Shown one piece after another: positions 23,529-35,153 of a stretch of 64,000 bases of DNA. Where the stretch lies: assembly GCA_031308135.1 (NCBI GenBank), contig JAHLJT010000631.1, positions 142,208,734-142,272,733 of the forward strand, in the 5' to 3' direction. Origin of the DNA: Acheta domesticus. Lineage: Eukaryota > Arthropoda > Insecta > Orthoptera > Gryllidae. Each line of letters begins with the position of its first letter. The stretch's first letter is position 1. The notes under the pieces are model-generated. The model had not been told where the DNA came from, searched no databases, and was given only the letters and a program-made list of their open reading frames with translations. The position numbers and the translations under genes were made by a program.

Positions 23529-25201
23529 AAATAAAATGTATGAAGTATTAATTCGGAGAGAAAAAAATTGTATTATATAACCATTATTAAAATTTCAGGA
23601 TATTAGAGGTATGAACCACAATTAGTAGGCTATATTAATTTACTGTGCAGAAAATTCAGCTATACAGGTGTTTCGGGAATTTCTTCCCATCATCAGTGGC
23701 TCTACAATATTGAATTTGAAGTAACAAATTAGCACATGAATAACTACGTCATACAAGGAAATGCATAATCTGATTGAACATTAAAATTATTTAAATAGAA
23801 TACTTACCCACATAAGTTAGATTAAACATCGCATTAAGTAAACATAGTGATCAGTCCTCAGATGGCGCCATTTTGTGATCGCAATGAAATATATTATCTA
23901 GGCACGTATAAAAGAATGACGGACTGATGGAGACACATTATCGACTTTAATCCAAAAGGAACGTAGTTAGCCTTGTTATTTGATACTTCCTAATAAAACA
24001 TACATTCTTAATTTAAAGTTGTATGGCTCGTTGGTCCAGATAAGTGTTATGAGGAAAGCATACGCTCTGTAGTATAAATGTAATGAACTAGTAAGTACCC
24101 GAGCAAGGTCCACGGAAAACAAAATTGATTGTAAATAAATTATGTTCAGACAGAATAGAAACTTCCGGACCTCTCTCCCATGCAGCACCACTTACTTTCA
24201 CCCAAAATCCAAAGAGAGGAAAATAAACAACCGAACCGCTCTGAATGTAATTCCGGTTGTTTACAGAAGCTCGGGAACCGGAAGAAGAGCTGTTGGAGAT
24301 GGCGTGGGGCGGGAGGGGGCCGGTGCGGGGTGCCGTTGACAAAGAGCGATGCCAAGCGGATGGGAGCAGAGAAACGTAGGCGGCCACGGTGGCGTGGCGT
24401 GGCGTGGTGTGGTGCGGTGTAAGCGAGGGAACGCTCTCTGCGGAGAAATGCCCGGCCGGCATGGCGCGGCGCCCGTAAACTTTATTGGGCGTCGCGCATC
24501 CGCTTTCCTTGCCGCCCCAGCGGCTTTATGCCAGTGATTAGGCGCGCGGCGCGCAGTGACGTAGCTGGAGTGAGAGTCGTCAGTTGCGCCAAAAATTAAC
24601 TAATAATAAATCGTTTGTTTGATTGTAAATGCCTTGGAGCTTGGAGGGGGTTCCTTTGGTCCACCCTCGACATAGCGAATTGTCCTTGGTTTGATTAGTT
24701 GGTGTTTTGATGAATACATTTTCCGAAACATTGGCAAACAGTCATGTGTTAAAATAGTTTGCACCTACCTCCAGGCTCCGTAAACCTGACTTTAGAATAA
24801 TATTTATAGTCATTAAGGATTCCCAATGTACCAGGAGGATGTTACATGCCTCCAAACGGACACGTAATCTTTCGTTCTTACTCCACTTGAATTACACTAG
24901 GCATCGGGACACGCCGGTACGTACCACTCCATTGAGAAAGTCTCCCCCATTCAGCATGGATACTTCAGAACACCCGACTTTCCAGGTGGGTGCCGGAGTT
25001 GAATTAAGCACCTCTTACAATGACAAGTTCTCTCCTCAATACGCCGAAAGAATCTGCCACTTGCACGACGAAGCCAGAAGCCCACCGGGGCCACCCGGAT
25101 GGCTCGCTCAACCGTCTTCTCTCTCTGATCACCTCAGCATTGACACCATGAGTGCCACATAAAATCTGGGCACTCGAGCAAAATATTTCAATTCTCCACA
25201 G
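23529..25201. other. Intergenic with GC-rich block
   Basis: A GC-rich, G-strand-biased stretch lies at about 24285-24560, with a GTGGCGTGGC-type simple repeat near 24393-24420. Frames over it on both strands have no domain. A 107-codon frame at 24839-25162 is unrecognised and overlaps a longer antisense frame, so I do not call it a gene. Confidence 0.4.
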
Positions 25202-25316
25202 GACATTTATAAGTAGGACCACACAAGACCCAAGCCAAGATATACAGAAAGCGAAGGAAAAACAACGGTTGGATGAAGAGATTAAAGAACAAAAAGAAAG
25301 CAAATTTTATGCTTAA
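25202..25316 (+). CDS. Possible terminal exon, unrecognised
   Basis: A pyrimidine-rich acceptor (TTCAATTCTCCACAG) precedes 25202. In phase 1 it opens T-F-I-S-R-T-T-Q-D-P, then D-I-Q-K-A-K-E-K-Q-R-L-D-E-E-I-K-E-Q-K-E-S-K-F-Y-A, and stops at TAA 25314-25316. The composition is that of a charged amphipathic helix. A polyA signal AATAAA follows at 25351-25356. I do not recognise the protein and cannot see convincing upstream exons, so it may be a processed or decayed gene end. Confidence 0.25.
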
Positions 25317-25915
25317 TAAGGCTAATTACATGTGTATGTCGGCATCACAAAATAAAACTAAATAAGTGACTTACGGTTTCTAAAGTAAAATGGACATCTA
25401 CCATCTCACTTCGAAGGGTTGTAACGTTGAATTCAACAAGGGTTTGTGGTTTTCCATGTCCTATAATTTATCTCTTCGTCTGTAAGTGTAGTTCTCGTAA
25501 GATGGACTTAGAATGTGTTCCTACAAAATATTCACGAATATCTCCCCTGTATCATTGGGCAGAATATGTGTAGCTCTCAGTGCTAAAAGATGAAAGTGGA
25601 AAACGTGGAAGTGAAAAACAACTGGCCGAAGACGAAAAATAAAATGCAATGCTGCATGGACATCGGCACACCTTATCAATACTCATTCAAGTGTTACACA
25701 GCTAAGGACAGTTCGTGTGTCTGAGCGATATCTTCGTTAAGTCAAAAACCAAAGTAAATCAACGGCAACTTTGTGACAAACTGAATCTCCCACCGCTACT
25801 TCTACTATTACTACATTCTTGCTATCTCTGCCGTCACCAAATACATTGCCACCGTTCTTCCACGGCGATCTGTTACTCGAGTTATTTCTGGTCCCCTAAT
25901 GGTCCTGTATCCAAC

Positions 25916-27472
25916 CAGTGCCCTCTAGAATACAAAGCCTGGCGACGGGCAGCCATCTTGCCAATGACGTCACGATGAGTAGGCCCAACAGCCCCGCCAT
26001 GGGCCTACGATCTATGCTGAACTTGAACTTAATAACAACAGCATTTCACAATATATTTCTCCCTGGCACTTCATTTTCCACCAATAGATTTGGGTAACGA
26101 AAATTGAAGGATTCATATTTTTAGAAATATGTTGCTTTTATTTCAGGACAATGTTTCTTTGAAAGAAAAAAAAAAGTATAATTTTTCCTACAACTATCAA
26201 CAAAATTAAAATCAGAAGTTAATAAAAATACACTTTGATTAATTTTAGAAATAGTGATTTATTTTGAAGAAAATCATGTCACATTTTACATATATTACTC
26301 AATAGATAGTTTGTGTAACACAACAAGAATATTTAAGTAGTTTCTCAGTACATATGCATACATATTTCTCCATTAATACACACAATCATTATTTCTACAG
26401 AATAGGAGATTTAAAATATTTTGGGAAAGAAAAGTACAGAAGTAGAATCATGCTGCAGACTAGATTTCGAGTTGAGATATCACGTAACAATTATGTAAAT
26501 ATTAAAACACATAAGACATTCCACATAACGTAATATTTGAAGCTCTGAACGAAAAACGATAAGGAAAATTCATTTAAATTACCGAATGAGGAGATCCTGC
26601 TAGCAAGTAGATTAATGTTGAATAACAAATTCTTCAAGTTCAATGATTCTTGTTACAAACCAAAACAGGGGACCCATGAGTTATCTCTTTTCTGAATCGG
26701 TTAAGCAGCAGACACAGTCATCTTAAGTCAAAATGAAGTAATATTTTGTGCTAAATATGTGGATGAGACGATATTAATTGTTGATGAGGCAAAGATTGAA
26801 TTCATTTTTCAACAATTCAATAACTATCACCACAACTATTACTATCACTATCACTGTCACCAACGTTTGCAAGTTTAAAACATTTTTTTAAATACCTATC
26901 CTTGAGTTATTGTTGGGTATGAAAGTTTTCTCTCCACAAATGGCTTTGATCCACGCACTCCTTGGTTCTTTCTCATTGGGAAAGCTGGACACACTAACAG
27001 CACGGCCGTTTCGGTAGTTGCCTTTACAATTGGGTACACAATACTTGAAAGGCATTATTGTGATGAGCTGTAAATGAAACAATGAGGGTATGAGTAGTTA
27101 CGAATTTTTTAACATATGTTTACTGTCTAATCACTTAACTCCTAAACACTGTATGATCAATATGCACAATAACCTAGAAGCCTCGTAACATATTTTTACA
27201 AATTGAAGCACAAATATATCATTTGCTTATATTTGCCTTAATTTTAGATCTAAGACGTAAAGTTAACTTAATCAGAAACTACTGTTAATAAATTGTACTT
27301 ACCAAGTTCGAATTTCTGTAAATAAAAATAATCAAATTGCTGAAAAATCACAACCAACACAACATAGCAACATGCATAACACACGGAGTATCCGGCCGGA
27401 GAGTCTCTTCGTGGGCCTACTCGTGCTTACGTCACAAAATCGTCGCCAGGCTTTGTATTCCAGAGGGCACTG
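25916..27472 (-). mobile_element. P-element-like (THAP) DNA transposon, deleted
   Basis: The ends are CAGTGCCCTCTAGAATACAA and, inverted, CAGTGCCCTCTGGAATACAA. They match for about 32 bases with one mismatch. A further subterminal inverted match lies around GACGT and GAGTAGGCCCA. The flanks carry the direct repeat ATCCAAC (25909-25915 and 27473-27479). A THAP zinc-finger exon lies inside on the minus strand. TIRs of about 31 bp, a 7-8 bp duplication and a THAP domain together fit the P superfamily. The rest of a transposase is not visible, so this is probably a deletion derivative. Confidence 0.7.
26896..27055 (-). CDS. THAP zinc-finger exon of the P-like element
   Basis: The frame starts M-P-F-K-Y-C-V-P-N-C-K-G-N-Y and continues V-S-V-S-S-F-P, then R-S-A-W-I-K-A-I. 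This is the first half of a C2CH THAP domain: the C-x4-C pair, the F-P and the invariant W. It is a DNA-binding fold used by P-element transposases to bind subterminal DNA. The frame then meets a GTATTT donor at 26895 right after S-R-I, just before the position where the second C and the H of C2CH should be. So the domain is presumably completed by a second exon that I cannot find, or that has been deleted. The M at codon 10 of the open frame is chosen because THAP domains start at the N-terminus. Confidence 0.65.
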
Positions 27473-27559
27473 ATCCAACTCATCAGCTCGAACATCAACT
27501 GGTTCAAGGGTCTGACATCACAGTCCCGTTTTCTTTTCTTTCACTTTCCTTATTTCTAG

Positions 27560-27673
27560 CAGACTGCAGTCTCCGAAAGGCCTCAGGAAGAGCAAATGGC
27601 TACGTCACCACCGCCTGCGAACGAACGTCCGACGCCGGACACCGACGATTCCACGCTGCAGCTACCAAAGTAG
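27560..27673 (+). CDS. Possible exon ending in TAG, unrecognised
   Basis: A very strong polypyrimidine tract (27521-27556) and TTTCTAG acceptor precede an open stretch of 37 codons. It includes M-A-T-S-P-P-P-A-N-E-R-P-T-P-D and ends D-S-T-L-Q-L-P-K before TAG. It is acidic and proline-rich. No domain is recognised. It lies 80 bases outside the P-like element and 60 bases before a SINE-like repeat, so it may be part of a mobile element rather than a host gene. Confidence 0.2.
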   Translation, partial: QTAVSERPQEEQMATSPPPANERPTPDTDDSTLQLPK

Positions 27674-27734
27674 ATCCATGACTCGAAACCAGGCGATGAC
27701 GCAAGAGGTGCAAGGAACTGAGCAGATTGTTAGT

Positions 27735-27950
27735 GATTACTGCTAATTTTATTAGTCCCGTAAGTGAAGTCATGCTTTATCGTGAGAGGTGGCGGTGATC
27801 TTCTCCCATTGGCTGGCGAGATTCAGCGCAGACCTACATCTATCTACATGCGGTGATTTTCCCCAACCAGGTATCTCCCACCAGCGGGGCACCGCCCCAG
27901 CCAGTGCCGGCTCTAAGCATCTGGCTGGTCTTCTGACATGTTTGATAGTG
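27735..27950 (+). mobile_element. SINE-like dispersed repeat, copy 1
   Basis: Shares ATTAGTCCCGTAAGTG, GGTGATCTTC and TGGCGAGAT with the copies at 38133, 41125 and 50015. The middle contains TCTCCCACCAGCGGGGCAC, also found at 38308. There is no coding potential. Confidence 0.6.
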
Positions 27951-28094
27951 TACTTTACATATTTAATTAAAGAACGTGCTAATCGTGTTTGACATGCACC
28001 ACTTCATCTCAAAAATAAAAAAAAGTAATATATTTAAACACATGGAATAATTGAAGACCTTACTTTACCTTACAAAGAGGTTAAGCCCCGTTTT

Positions 28095-28486
28095 TACTTT
28101 CTCGCTACCTCTTACGTAGTAAGGAGAAAGTTATATAATGCTGCGGGAATAAAAGGCGAACTTTTGGGAGAACTCTTATTGCCGGGTCCTGGTAGCGAAA
28201 AAGTAGATTAATCCAACTGCTAAATTTAGAACAAAAAATGCTCTAACATGTGTGGTAGCCAGAATCCGTTTTGTGCGTCCTTGATACCAAAAAATCGAAT
28301 GCCGGCAAAACGTTTCCTTGTCCGTCTGTGCACAATGCTAGCACATGAACCGTTCAGCCGATTTTCTCCAAAATTGATATTCCCCAATCGATCTGGTAGA
28401 TGTCTCGTCCCCTTGAATTTGAAACCGTTATTTTAATTTTGGGGGGTACTTTACATAAATCCCTGGGACATTTTCAAAATTCACCT
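28095..28486 (+). mobile_element. Helentron-like repeat (TTTCTCGC subfamily), 5' part
   Basis: Begins TACTTTCTCGC and runs through GAGAAAGTTATATAATGC, the CGAATGCCGGCAAAACG block and TTTTGGGGGGTACTTTACAT. The copy fades out after about 28490 and has no 3' end. Confidence 0.6.
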
Positions 28487-30040
28487 CCATTCATTTTCAC
28501 CTCCAGTTTTTGTACGAAGATTTTTAAAAACATTTCTACGAAACTGTTTTAACACCACGCCTTTGAAAGATTAGGTCTTAAATTTTGGAAAAGTAGTCCT
28601 TTCCCGTTTTTTTCGAAAAGAATCTATGCGTGACTGCAATACAAAGTCGGAAATCGGAAATGCATGTCTCTAGCTGAGCCTAAATTACGAATGAGAAAAA
28701 TGCGGGAATTACAGAAACCTGTCTGATCAGATTCTTTTTAGAGGGATATTACCAGGATACAGTTTTCTCTTTCATTCAAGATCAATATCAACCTAATGAA
28801 CCTGGAATTTAACGTACGCACATTTTTCAACATTTCAATTTTTTTTAAAAAATTAGATAAAACCTCACAATTATCTTTTCATTTTGCAAACTTGTTAATG
28901 AAAAAAGGGTCACTTAGACATAAGACGACGAATAAACTTAATGTAGGTAAGACTTAAAGATTATCACATATATTTGTATTACTTTTATTTCTCAACAAAA
29001 TTGTATTATAATTCTTTGATTACATATTACTTATTACTTACTTTATGTTTACATAAAGACAAGACCTTTAACGGAAGCTTACTCCATATACCAGACCTGC
29101 ACAACGCCTGCTCCCGCGGGCATTCTGCACTTGAGAGCCGATCGTCTGCCCGTGGCAGCACCGAAAGTGCAAGTAGTGGGGAGTAGGATGCTTTGCGGGG
29201 AGGGGAGAAGTCTGACGTAGCACGACGCGGCGCGTAGATTGAATGCCTGGGCGTCTAATAATGATCCATGCTTCAAAATTAAATGCCCATTTGTTTAAAT
29301 GGATTATGTCTAGTATTTCAAGTTACCAGGGTCATATTCCACTGCTTACGTTCTGTGCACTACTGTATATCCACCTTTGTATCCACCAATGTATGTATTT
29401 TCATTTTCTATTTTTTTAAAGAAAATAACATGCTCATTGTGACTCTTAAGCATTATTTTAAAGCAATAGCTTTAAAATATATGCTTATATATAAGAAAAA
29501 ATTATTATTTAATTCTAACACAAAATTGCAATTTAATAATTGATTGTTCACCAGGAATGTTATAATCTCCAAATCATAGAAAAATGAACAAAATCATGAG
29601 AGCAATCTCTCACATCAAGATTGACATAAAAATAGAATATGTGGCAATTCCAAGAAGGGTAATATTTAATAGTACATTTGGGACCATTTTTCCCCATTAT
29701 GAAACTGAATAAAACAGATCAATGAGCAAAATTCTGTGACGATATGTTACAGACAATCATAAGATAATCATGGATATTGGTTAAATAGAATGCAAAGGGC
29801 TTTATATTTTTATACGATCTCGTAAACGACTCTACACTCTTGTCAGAAATTAGAACAGAAAATAATCATGATTTTTTTAAGAACAATATGTTTTTGCTTT
29901 GAGAGAACCATCTTATTCAATTAAACATAGTTAATAAAAAATAGTTAATTGCTGTCATCAAACAAAAACAATTCAGTATCAAAATTGTGTGTTTAGCACA
30001 ACACTAAATTTGTGATTACACCGTAGCAAAACGAATTACA

Positions 30041-30100
30041 TTATAAGCCCTACAATATAAGCCCCCCTCATTATAAGCCCTACATTATAAGCCCCCCTCA
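30041..30100 (+). repeat. 30-bp tandem repeat, two units
   Basis: Two adjacent 30-base units differ at one position and contain TTATAAGCCC and TATAAGCCCCCC. A degenerate continuation with TTTCGCCCTG follows to about 30122. Confidence 0.85.
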
Positions 30101-30371
30101 TATTTCGCCCTGTCATATATCGCGAACAAACATTTGCAATATAATACAAAAGATAATATTACTTGAACTGTATATGACCGTCATGTTCTTGGCGATTGCT
30201 CTTTAAATTTACGCGCTATCTTTCGAATTGCGCATTCTGATTGGTGGTCCCCACTCCTAGATTGGGTCTCTTCCCCACCCTTCATCGATTTTCTCATTTG
30301 CACCCGAGTTGCCCGCACGCAGCTCCTGAGGTCAGTGAAAGTGCAAAATGCTGGGCAGGTCTGCCATATAC

Positions 30372-30612
30372 GCTCAATTCCTCAATGATGGCTAAGAGTC
30401 GTTGCTGGGATGAATGTGTAACCAAATTTTAAAAAATTAAACAAACAGGTGCAACCGAATTTTAAAAAATTAAACAAACAGATTCTGCTCATTGGAGATT
30501 ATTTCCATTTACAAATGGAATCTCCAACAGAATCTGTTTATTTAATTTTATTTAAATTCGGTTGCACCTTCATCCCAACAACGACTCTTAGCCACATTTG
30601 AGGAATTGAGCG
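30372..30612. repeat. Long imperfect palindrome (hairpin)
   Basis: CGCTCAATTCCTCAA at the left edge is inverted at the right edge (TTGAGGAATTGAGCG). The arms meet near 30515 around GGAGATT...AATCTCC. The left arm carries an extra ~33-base tandem copy (ACCRAATTTTAAAAAATT) that the right arm lacks. No flanking duplication is obvious. Confidence 0.75.
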
Positions 30613-31230
30613 TAAATGGAGTAAGCCTCCTAATATTAAGTTTGGTCTTGTCTCGTTACGGCGCTGTCAGACATTGCCTTTTACCTTTCGTTCGGAGGGA
30701 GCTCAGGATTCAAAGGGAACTCAGCATTGACGATGCTACCCCTAGGTCAATGCTAAGTGATCGAATTAAAACCCCAATTTTCAGATTTCACTTCAAGAAT
30801 CAGTTTTCATCATCCCTTCAAAATTCTCTGTTGTTAAGATTTGTACGTCTGTCTCGTACTTTAACAAACTATTATTTATACATTACCCTATTTTATACAA
30901 TGCATTTAACACTATTATTTTTATAAATGTAATATTCAAGCGAAAGAAAGTTATGCTAGGAAGATAAGTCTATATTTTCTTGCTGATTAGTAACAACTAC
31001 TACAGAAAACCGCACAAAAATGTTTTCCAAAAAGCAGGACACACACACTGCTCAAAAACAACAAATTGAATACTCCCGTGTAACACTAAAATAAATCAAA
31101 CATTGAATCAGTGTGTCTGAAGAAATTACAGACATTTCTCATAAGATCAGAATTGTAACAAATTGCTTTCAAATTCTGCTCCCATTAGCAGTTGTAATAT
31201 ACTAGAAGATACTTTGCTATTAGCCTATAT

Positions 31231-31966
31231 CAGTGTTGCCAAGTGGTCTTAGTCATTTCCCAATAGAAAGGGCTGCAAAAACAACCAAAAAACACCAAAT
31301 TCAAAAAATTATTACTTCATTTTTAAAATATATGAGACGGTATGAAAAGTAAAGAAATACGAAAAATATTAATTGTATATGATGATATTTATATTTTAGA
31401 GTAAACACTCACAATTGTAATGCCTAAAAATGTATAACAACTATTTATATAATAACGTATGTGTATACACCTATTGTAGCCTATACGTTTTGTTTTTAAG
31501 TGTAAGAGATATGAAATTTAGGAAATATCTTGGTGTCACTCATTACAATGAATGGAAAAGAGATAATGATAACTCTTTGTAAAAATTTCTTCAACCGAAA
31601 TCGTTATTTTTATTACTTGTTTATTGCTGTAATTCGTTTCTTTTCATCAAATGTGTTCCATTCTTCTACCAGTCTTTGTGACAAATGACTGTGACAAATA
31701 ACCACCCCGTTTTAATCGAGGGAATTCATTGAAATCATCTTACACGCCTATAAGCGTTTTTACTACGCTTAGTTATATTTGAATAAATATACCTGCAATA
31801 ATCATAAAGAACAATTTTTGGTTTTTGTGATAAACAATATATTTTCTAAATTAACATTTAAAAACTTCAACAAAAACTCCCAAACCCTAAATACATTTGC
31901 CCCTAAAATTCACTTAAGACCCCGAAAAACTAAATTTAGGGGGGAAAACAGTAAGTAGGCAACACT
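31231..31966. mobile_element. MITE-like element with CAGTGTTGCC ends
   Basis: The left end is CAGTGTTGCCAAGTGG and the inverse of the right end is AGTGTTGCCTACTTA. CAGTGTTGCC is a common hAT-type terminus. The flanks (TAGCCTATAT and ATATATTTGC) do not give a clean 8-bp duplication, so the superfamily is open. No transposase. Confidence 0.45.
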
Positions 31967-32859
31967 ATATATTTGCTGGAGAGATCTCAAAGCGGCAGCT
32001 AGTGGATTTATAGTACCTACGTTGATGGATTTGGAACAATACTTAATCATTTTATAATGATTATTATTACCATCAATAACATAAACCAATTAGCACAATT
32101 AGCCAATTCATTTTTTCCTTACATTCATACATTTCCGAATATTGACGTTGTCGTAATGAGCGTCAAGCCCTCACGAAGACACATCAGCACACTATTACGA
32201 ACGTTTTTTCGGGCGGCAGAGAAAGGGTAGCAGGAGGCAGCGCGCGGCGAAGCAGGAGGCTCGCATCGCGCCGCGCGTTGCGTGATGGGCGCGTTTCATC
32301 ATGGCGACGGCGAAAGTGACGTCGTGGAGGAGCGCCTCAGCGGTAGCCTCACCCGGGCCTCCCTTCCCCGCTCCGCCCCGCCCCCCTCCATAACCATATC
32401 GGCCGGCCCGCCAAGCCCGCCACGCCCGCCCCACCTGCCACTGGCGGCGCGGCGCCGCCCGCTGCGCCCGAGACCTTGGGCGGCAGCGGGAGGCTTTCGC
32501 CGCGCCGCGCCGCGCCGCGCCGCGCGGTCAAGTTCAGCAACGGCCGCCGGCACCGCCCGCTTACACAGGGCATTGCCGCCAAGTTCAATGGATCCAAATA
32601 ATGCAGGAGCGGACCCAGCCGATCATTTGGGGGGGGGGGAGGGCATAGCAGATTTTTGTTAAACAATAAACATATTTGTGGCATACTGTGTTATTTATGT
32701 ACTGTAGATATACTAATATAAGGAAATAAGGGAAGTAAGAAAATTCCTAGGCCTTTTGGGAGACGGCCATGGCCCCCATCGCCCTCCTGGATCCATCAGT
32801 GAAATAATACACCCCTACCTTCGCAATCTTCCATACAACCTGTCAAGTATCTTGGTTTT
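31967..32859. other. Intergenic with a strong GC-rich block (32200-32640)
   Basis: The block is CpG-dense, has a CGCGC pentanucleotide run at about 32498-32526, and contains GTGACGTCG, a CRE-like site. ATG 32301 (M-A-T-A-K-V-T-S-W) stays open for only 30 codons. Long frames on both strands reflect GC bias. It could be a CpG-island promoter, but no downstream exon is visible. An eight-G run lies at about 32631-32639. Confidence 0.45.
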
Positions 32860-34579
32860 ATCCTTTCTCGCGCTTAAGAAAGAAGAAGTGAAAGTTACGT
32901 AATGCTCCGCGAAAAAATGGCGAATTTTCGGCAGAAAAACTCTTATTACAGAGCTCTGGTAACGAAAAAGTGGATAAATTCAGTTGCTAAATTTAGAAGA
33001 AAAAATTTCTAACACGTGTTGGAGGTAGAATCCATGTTTTAACGCTCCTTGAGACTGAAAAATCGATTTGACGGCAAAACGTCTGTCCGTCCGTCCATCC
33101 GTCCGTTTGTCTGCCTGTGAACAATGCTACCGACTACACCGTTCTACCATTTTTTCTCCAAAATTGATATTCCTCAATCGATCTAGCTGATGAATGGATC
33201 TGCCTGCTGAATTCGAAACCGATATTTTAAATTTGGGGAATACTTTACATAAAGCCCCTACGACATTTTAAAAATTTTCAAAAAATGACGCAAACGATTT
33301 TGATGAAATTTTCTTCTTGGATAGTCTAAAGGATGCTTAAGAAAATGGTGTTGGTCTAATGTTCGTTGAAAACTAATTTTTTGAAAACTAAAAATTTTCA
33401 AAATTTGTCCGCCCCTTCCTACAACTACAATTCTGATGATCCAATTGTTTTTCTTAATGAAATGTGCTCATCAAAAACAGATCTTCAAATAAGCTCGGGT
33501 TGAATTTTTCCGTAATATCCGTATTTGTGGAGTAATTGGGCGTCAACATTAAACGCTCGCTCCCCTAAGAGACCTTTAACCTAAGAGAATTTTAAAACTA
33601 CTAACAAACTGTTTTGTAACCTATTTTAGGATCCTGAAATATAGAGAATAAATAACCAAAATGCATAATTTTAAATACATAAAATTGTATAAAATGTAAA
33701 ATAACAGGCTGTCTTAGCTTAAATATAAAGAATGTCGGCAATAAAAAAAAGCGTTTATTCGTTATAACACTAGTTTATGTTCATCAATGTCAGTTGAATG
33801 ATTGTTGTCCTTTGCAGTTTTTGTAGTACAATCAAACGGTGTTTGAATACGGTGGATGCTACGTATGTAAGATTGTGTATATTATTTCATTGTTTTATTA
33901 TTTCATTATTTCTTTGTTTCTTACATTGGAGCGTTTGCTATACGTTTACAAAGTAATCTTTTGTAATTATTAAAAACCTATTTGAAATAAATATGAAATA
34001 AAGATTGCTAATTTTCATTCGCCCGCTCCTAAATTACGCAGTTGGATGCTACGTAAATTAGAATTTGTATATAATTTATTTAATTTGATTATTATTTATT
34101 ATATTTATAACATATTTCTGAAATTTCATTTTAAAATGCATCATTTAATTGTGTTAAAGGATGCAATTGTGTTATATAGGGAAGCAATATAATATGATTA
34201 TATCAATAGGCAAAACTAAAATACTGTCATTTAGGGGTTGTGACCCAATAGAGCAGAAATAGCTCTTGCAAAAAATATAATAGAACAAGTAAAAAGCATT
34301 TAATTACCTTGTTTATATTATAATGGATAAAAATAATAATTTACAAGTAAAAATAAACAGATATAGACACTTCTTTGGCACAATAGCTCGAACTTTGAAA
34401 AACAATGGCCCTACCCATGCAGTTATAAGGAAGTGAATGTTGGACATTAACTAAAAACCAAATTAGAATATTAGAATCAGCTGAAATGAAGTTTCTTCGA
34501 ATCATAGCAGGTTATAAACTTCTTGATCACAAGAAATACGAAGAAATAAGAAAGGAATTAGGAAAATCCGGCAGGCGTT

Positions 34580-34735
34580 GTTCTGCCCTTCATCTTCCTC
34601 TTTCCCCTCCCATCTCCGTTTCTCACTGTCTCTCCCTCCCTCCATCGCCCTCTTCCTGTCTGTCTCTGTCTCTGTGTGTCTCTGCCGTTCTCAGTCCCTC
34701 TCATTCACATTTACTTGCAGATTCTGCACGTCTCT
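34580..34735 (+). repeat. CT-rich low-complexity tract
   Basis: Pyrimidine-rich imperfect CTCTC and TGTCTC repeats. The 83-codon frame that runs into it comes from the adjacent LINE fragment. Confidence 0.7.
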
Positions 34736-34799
34736 GAGCGGGTGAGTTAATATCAGAAAGTGTCGTACAAGCAAAATTGTAATAGAATGTTCAGGAAGA

Positions 34800-35108
34800 T
34801 TCATTCATTCTGTAGATTACGGGGTGAGAAACGTTTCTTTGACGGCCTCAAAATTTTAGTTTTTAAGGTCCTAGAGCGTATCGGTTAGGAGTTATTTAAC
34901 GATGTAGATTCAAAATGCTGCCAAGTGTGTTGCAGATTGCATTTGACGTGAACTTGTAGGGGATATATAGTGAATATATGTAGTGGAGTTACAACAGAAT
35001 TAACAACACATAAACCTTTTCGGTGAAAAAATACGTAGAAGTGCCAACTTTCATGGAGATCGGCCCAACGGTGTTGGAGTTTTGCTCTTATATCCATACC
35101 AACATCCT

Positions 35109-35149
<41 letters not shown>
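34800..35149 (+). repeat. Dispersed repeat D, copy 1, ending in (TA)n
   Basis: 34800-34965 matches 55800-55965 (shared GAGAAACGTTTC, CTAGAGCG, AGTTATTTAAC, TGTAGATT). It contains GGAGATCGGCCCAACGGTGT, a phrase type common at ends of insect mobile repeats. A (TA)19 microsatellite occupies 35112-35149. Confidence 0.6.

Positions 35150-35153
<4 letters not shown>

Larger units (their letters stand above)
28487..31230. other. Intergenic; holds a small tandem repeat and a hairpin
   Basis: Mostly AT-rich. A GC-richer patch at 29095-29255 has no repeat partner here. Frames at 28974-29276 and 30606-30926 are unsupported. The tandem repeat at 30041 and palindrome at 30372 are listed separately. Confidence 0.4.

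Noticed and set aside
24839..25162. 107-codon plus-strand gene
   Set aside because: No domain recognised, no supportable splice chain to the exon-like stretch at 25202, and an equally long antisense frame overlaps it.
30041..30100. CRISPR-like array
   Set aside because: Only two adjacent units without spacers, in an insect genome; a simple tandem duplication.
32195..32684. Frames up to 126 codons on both strands
   Set aside because: GC-rich low-complexity sequence; products are Ala/Pro/Arg-rich without domains.
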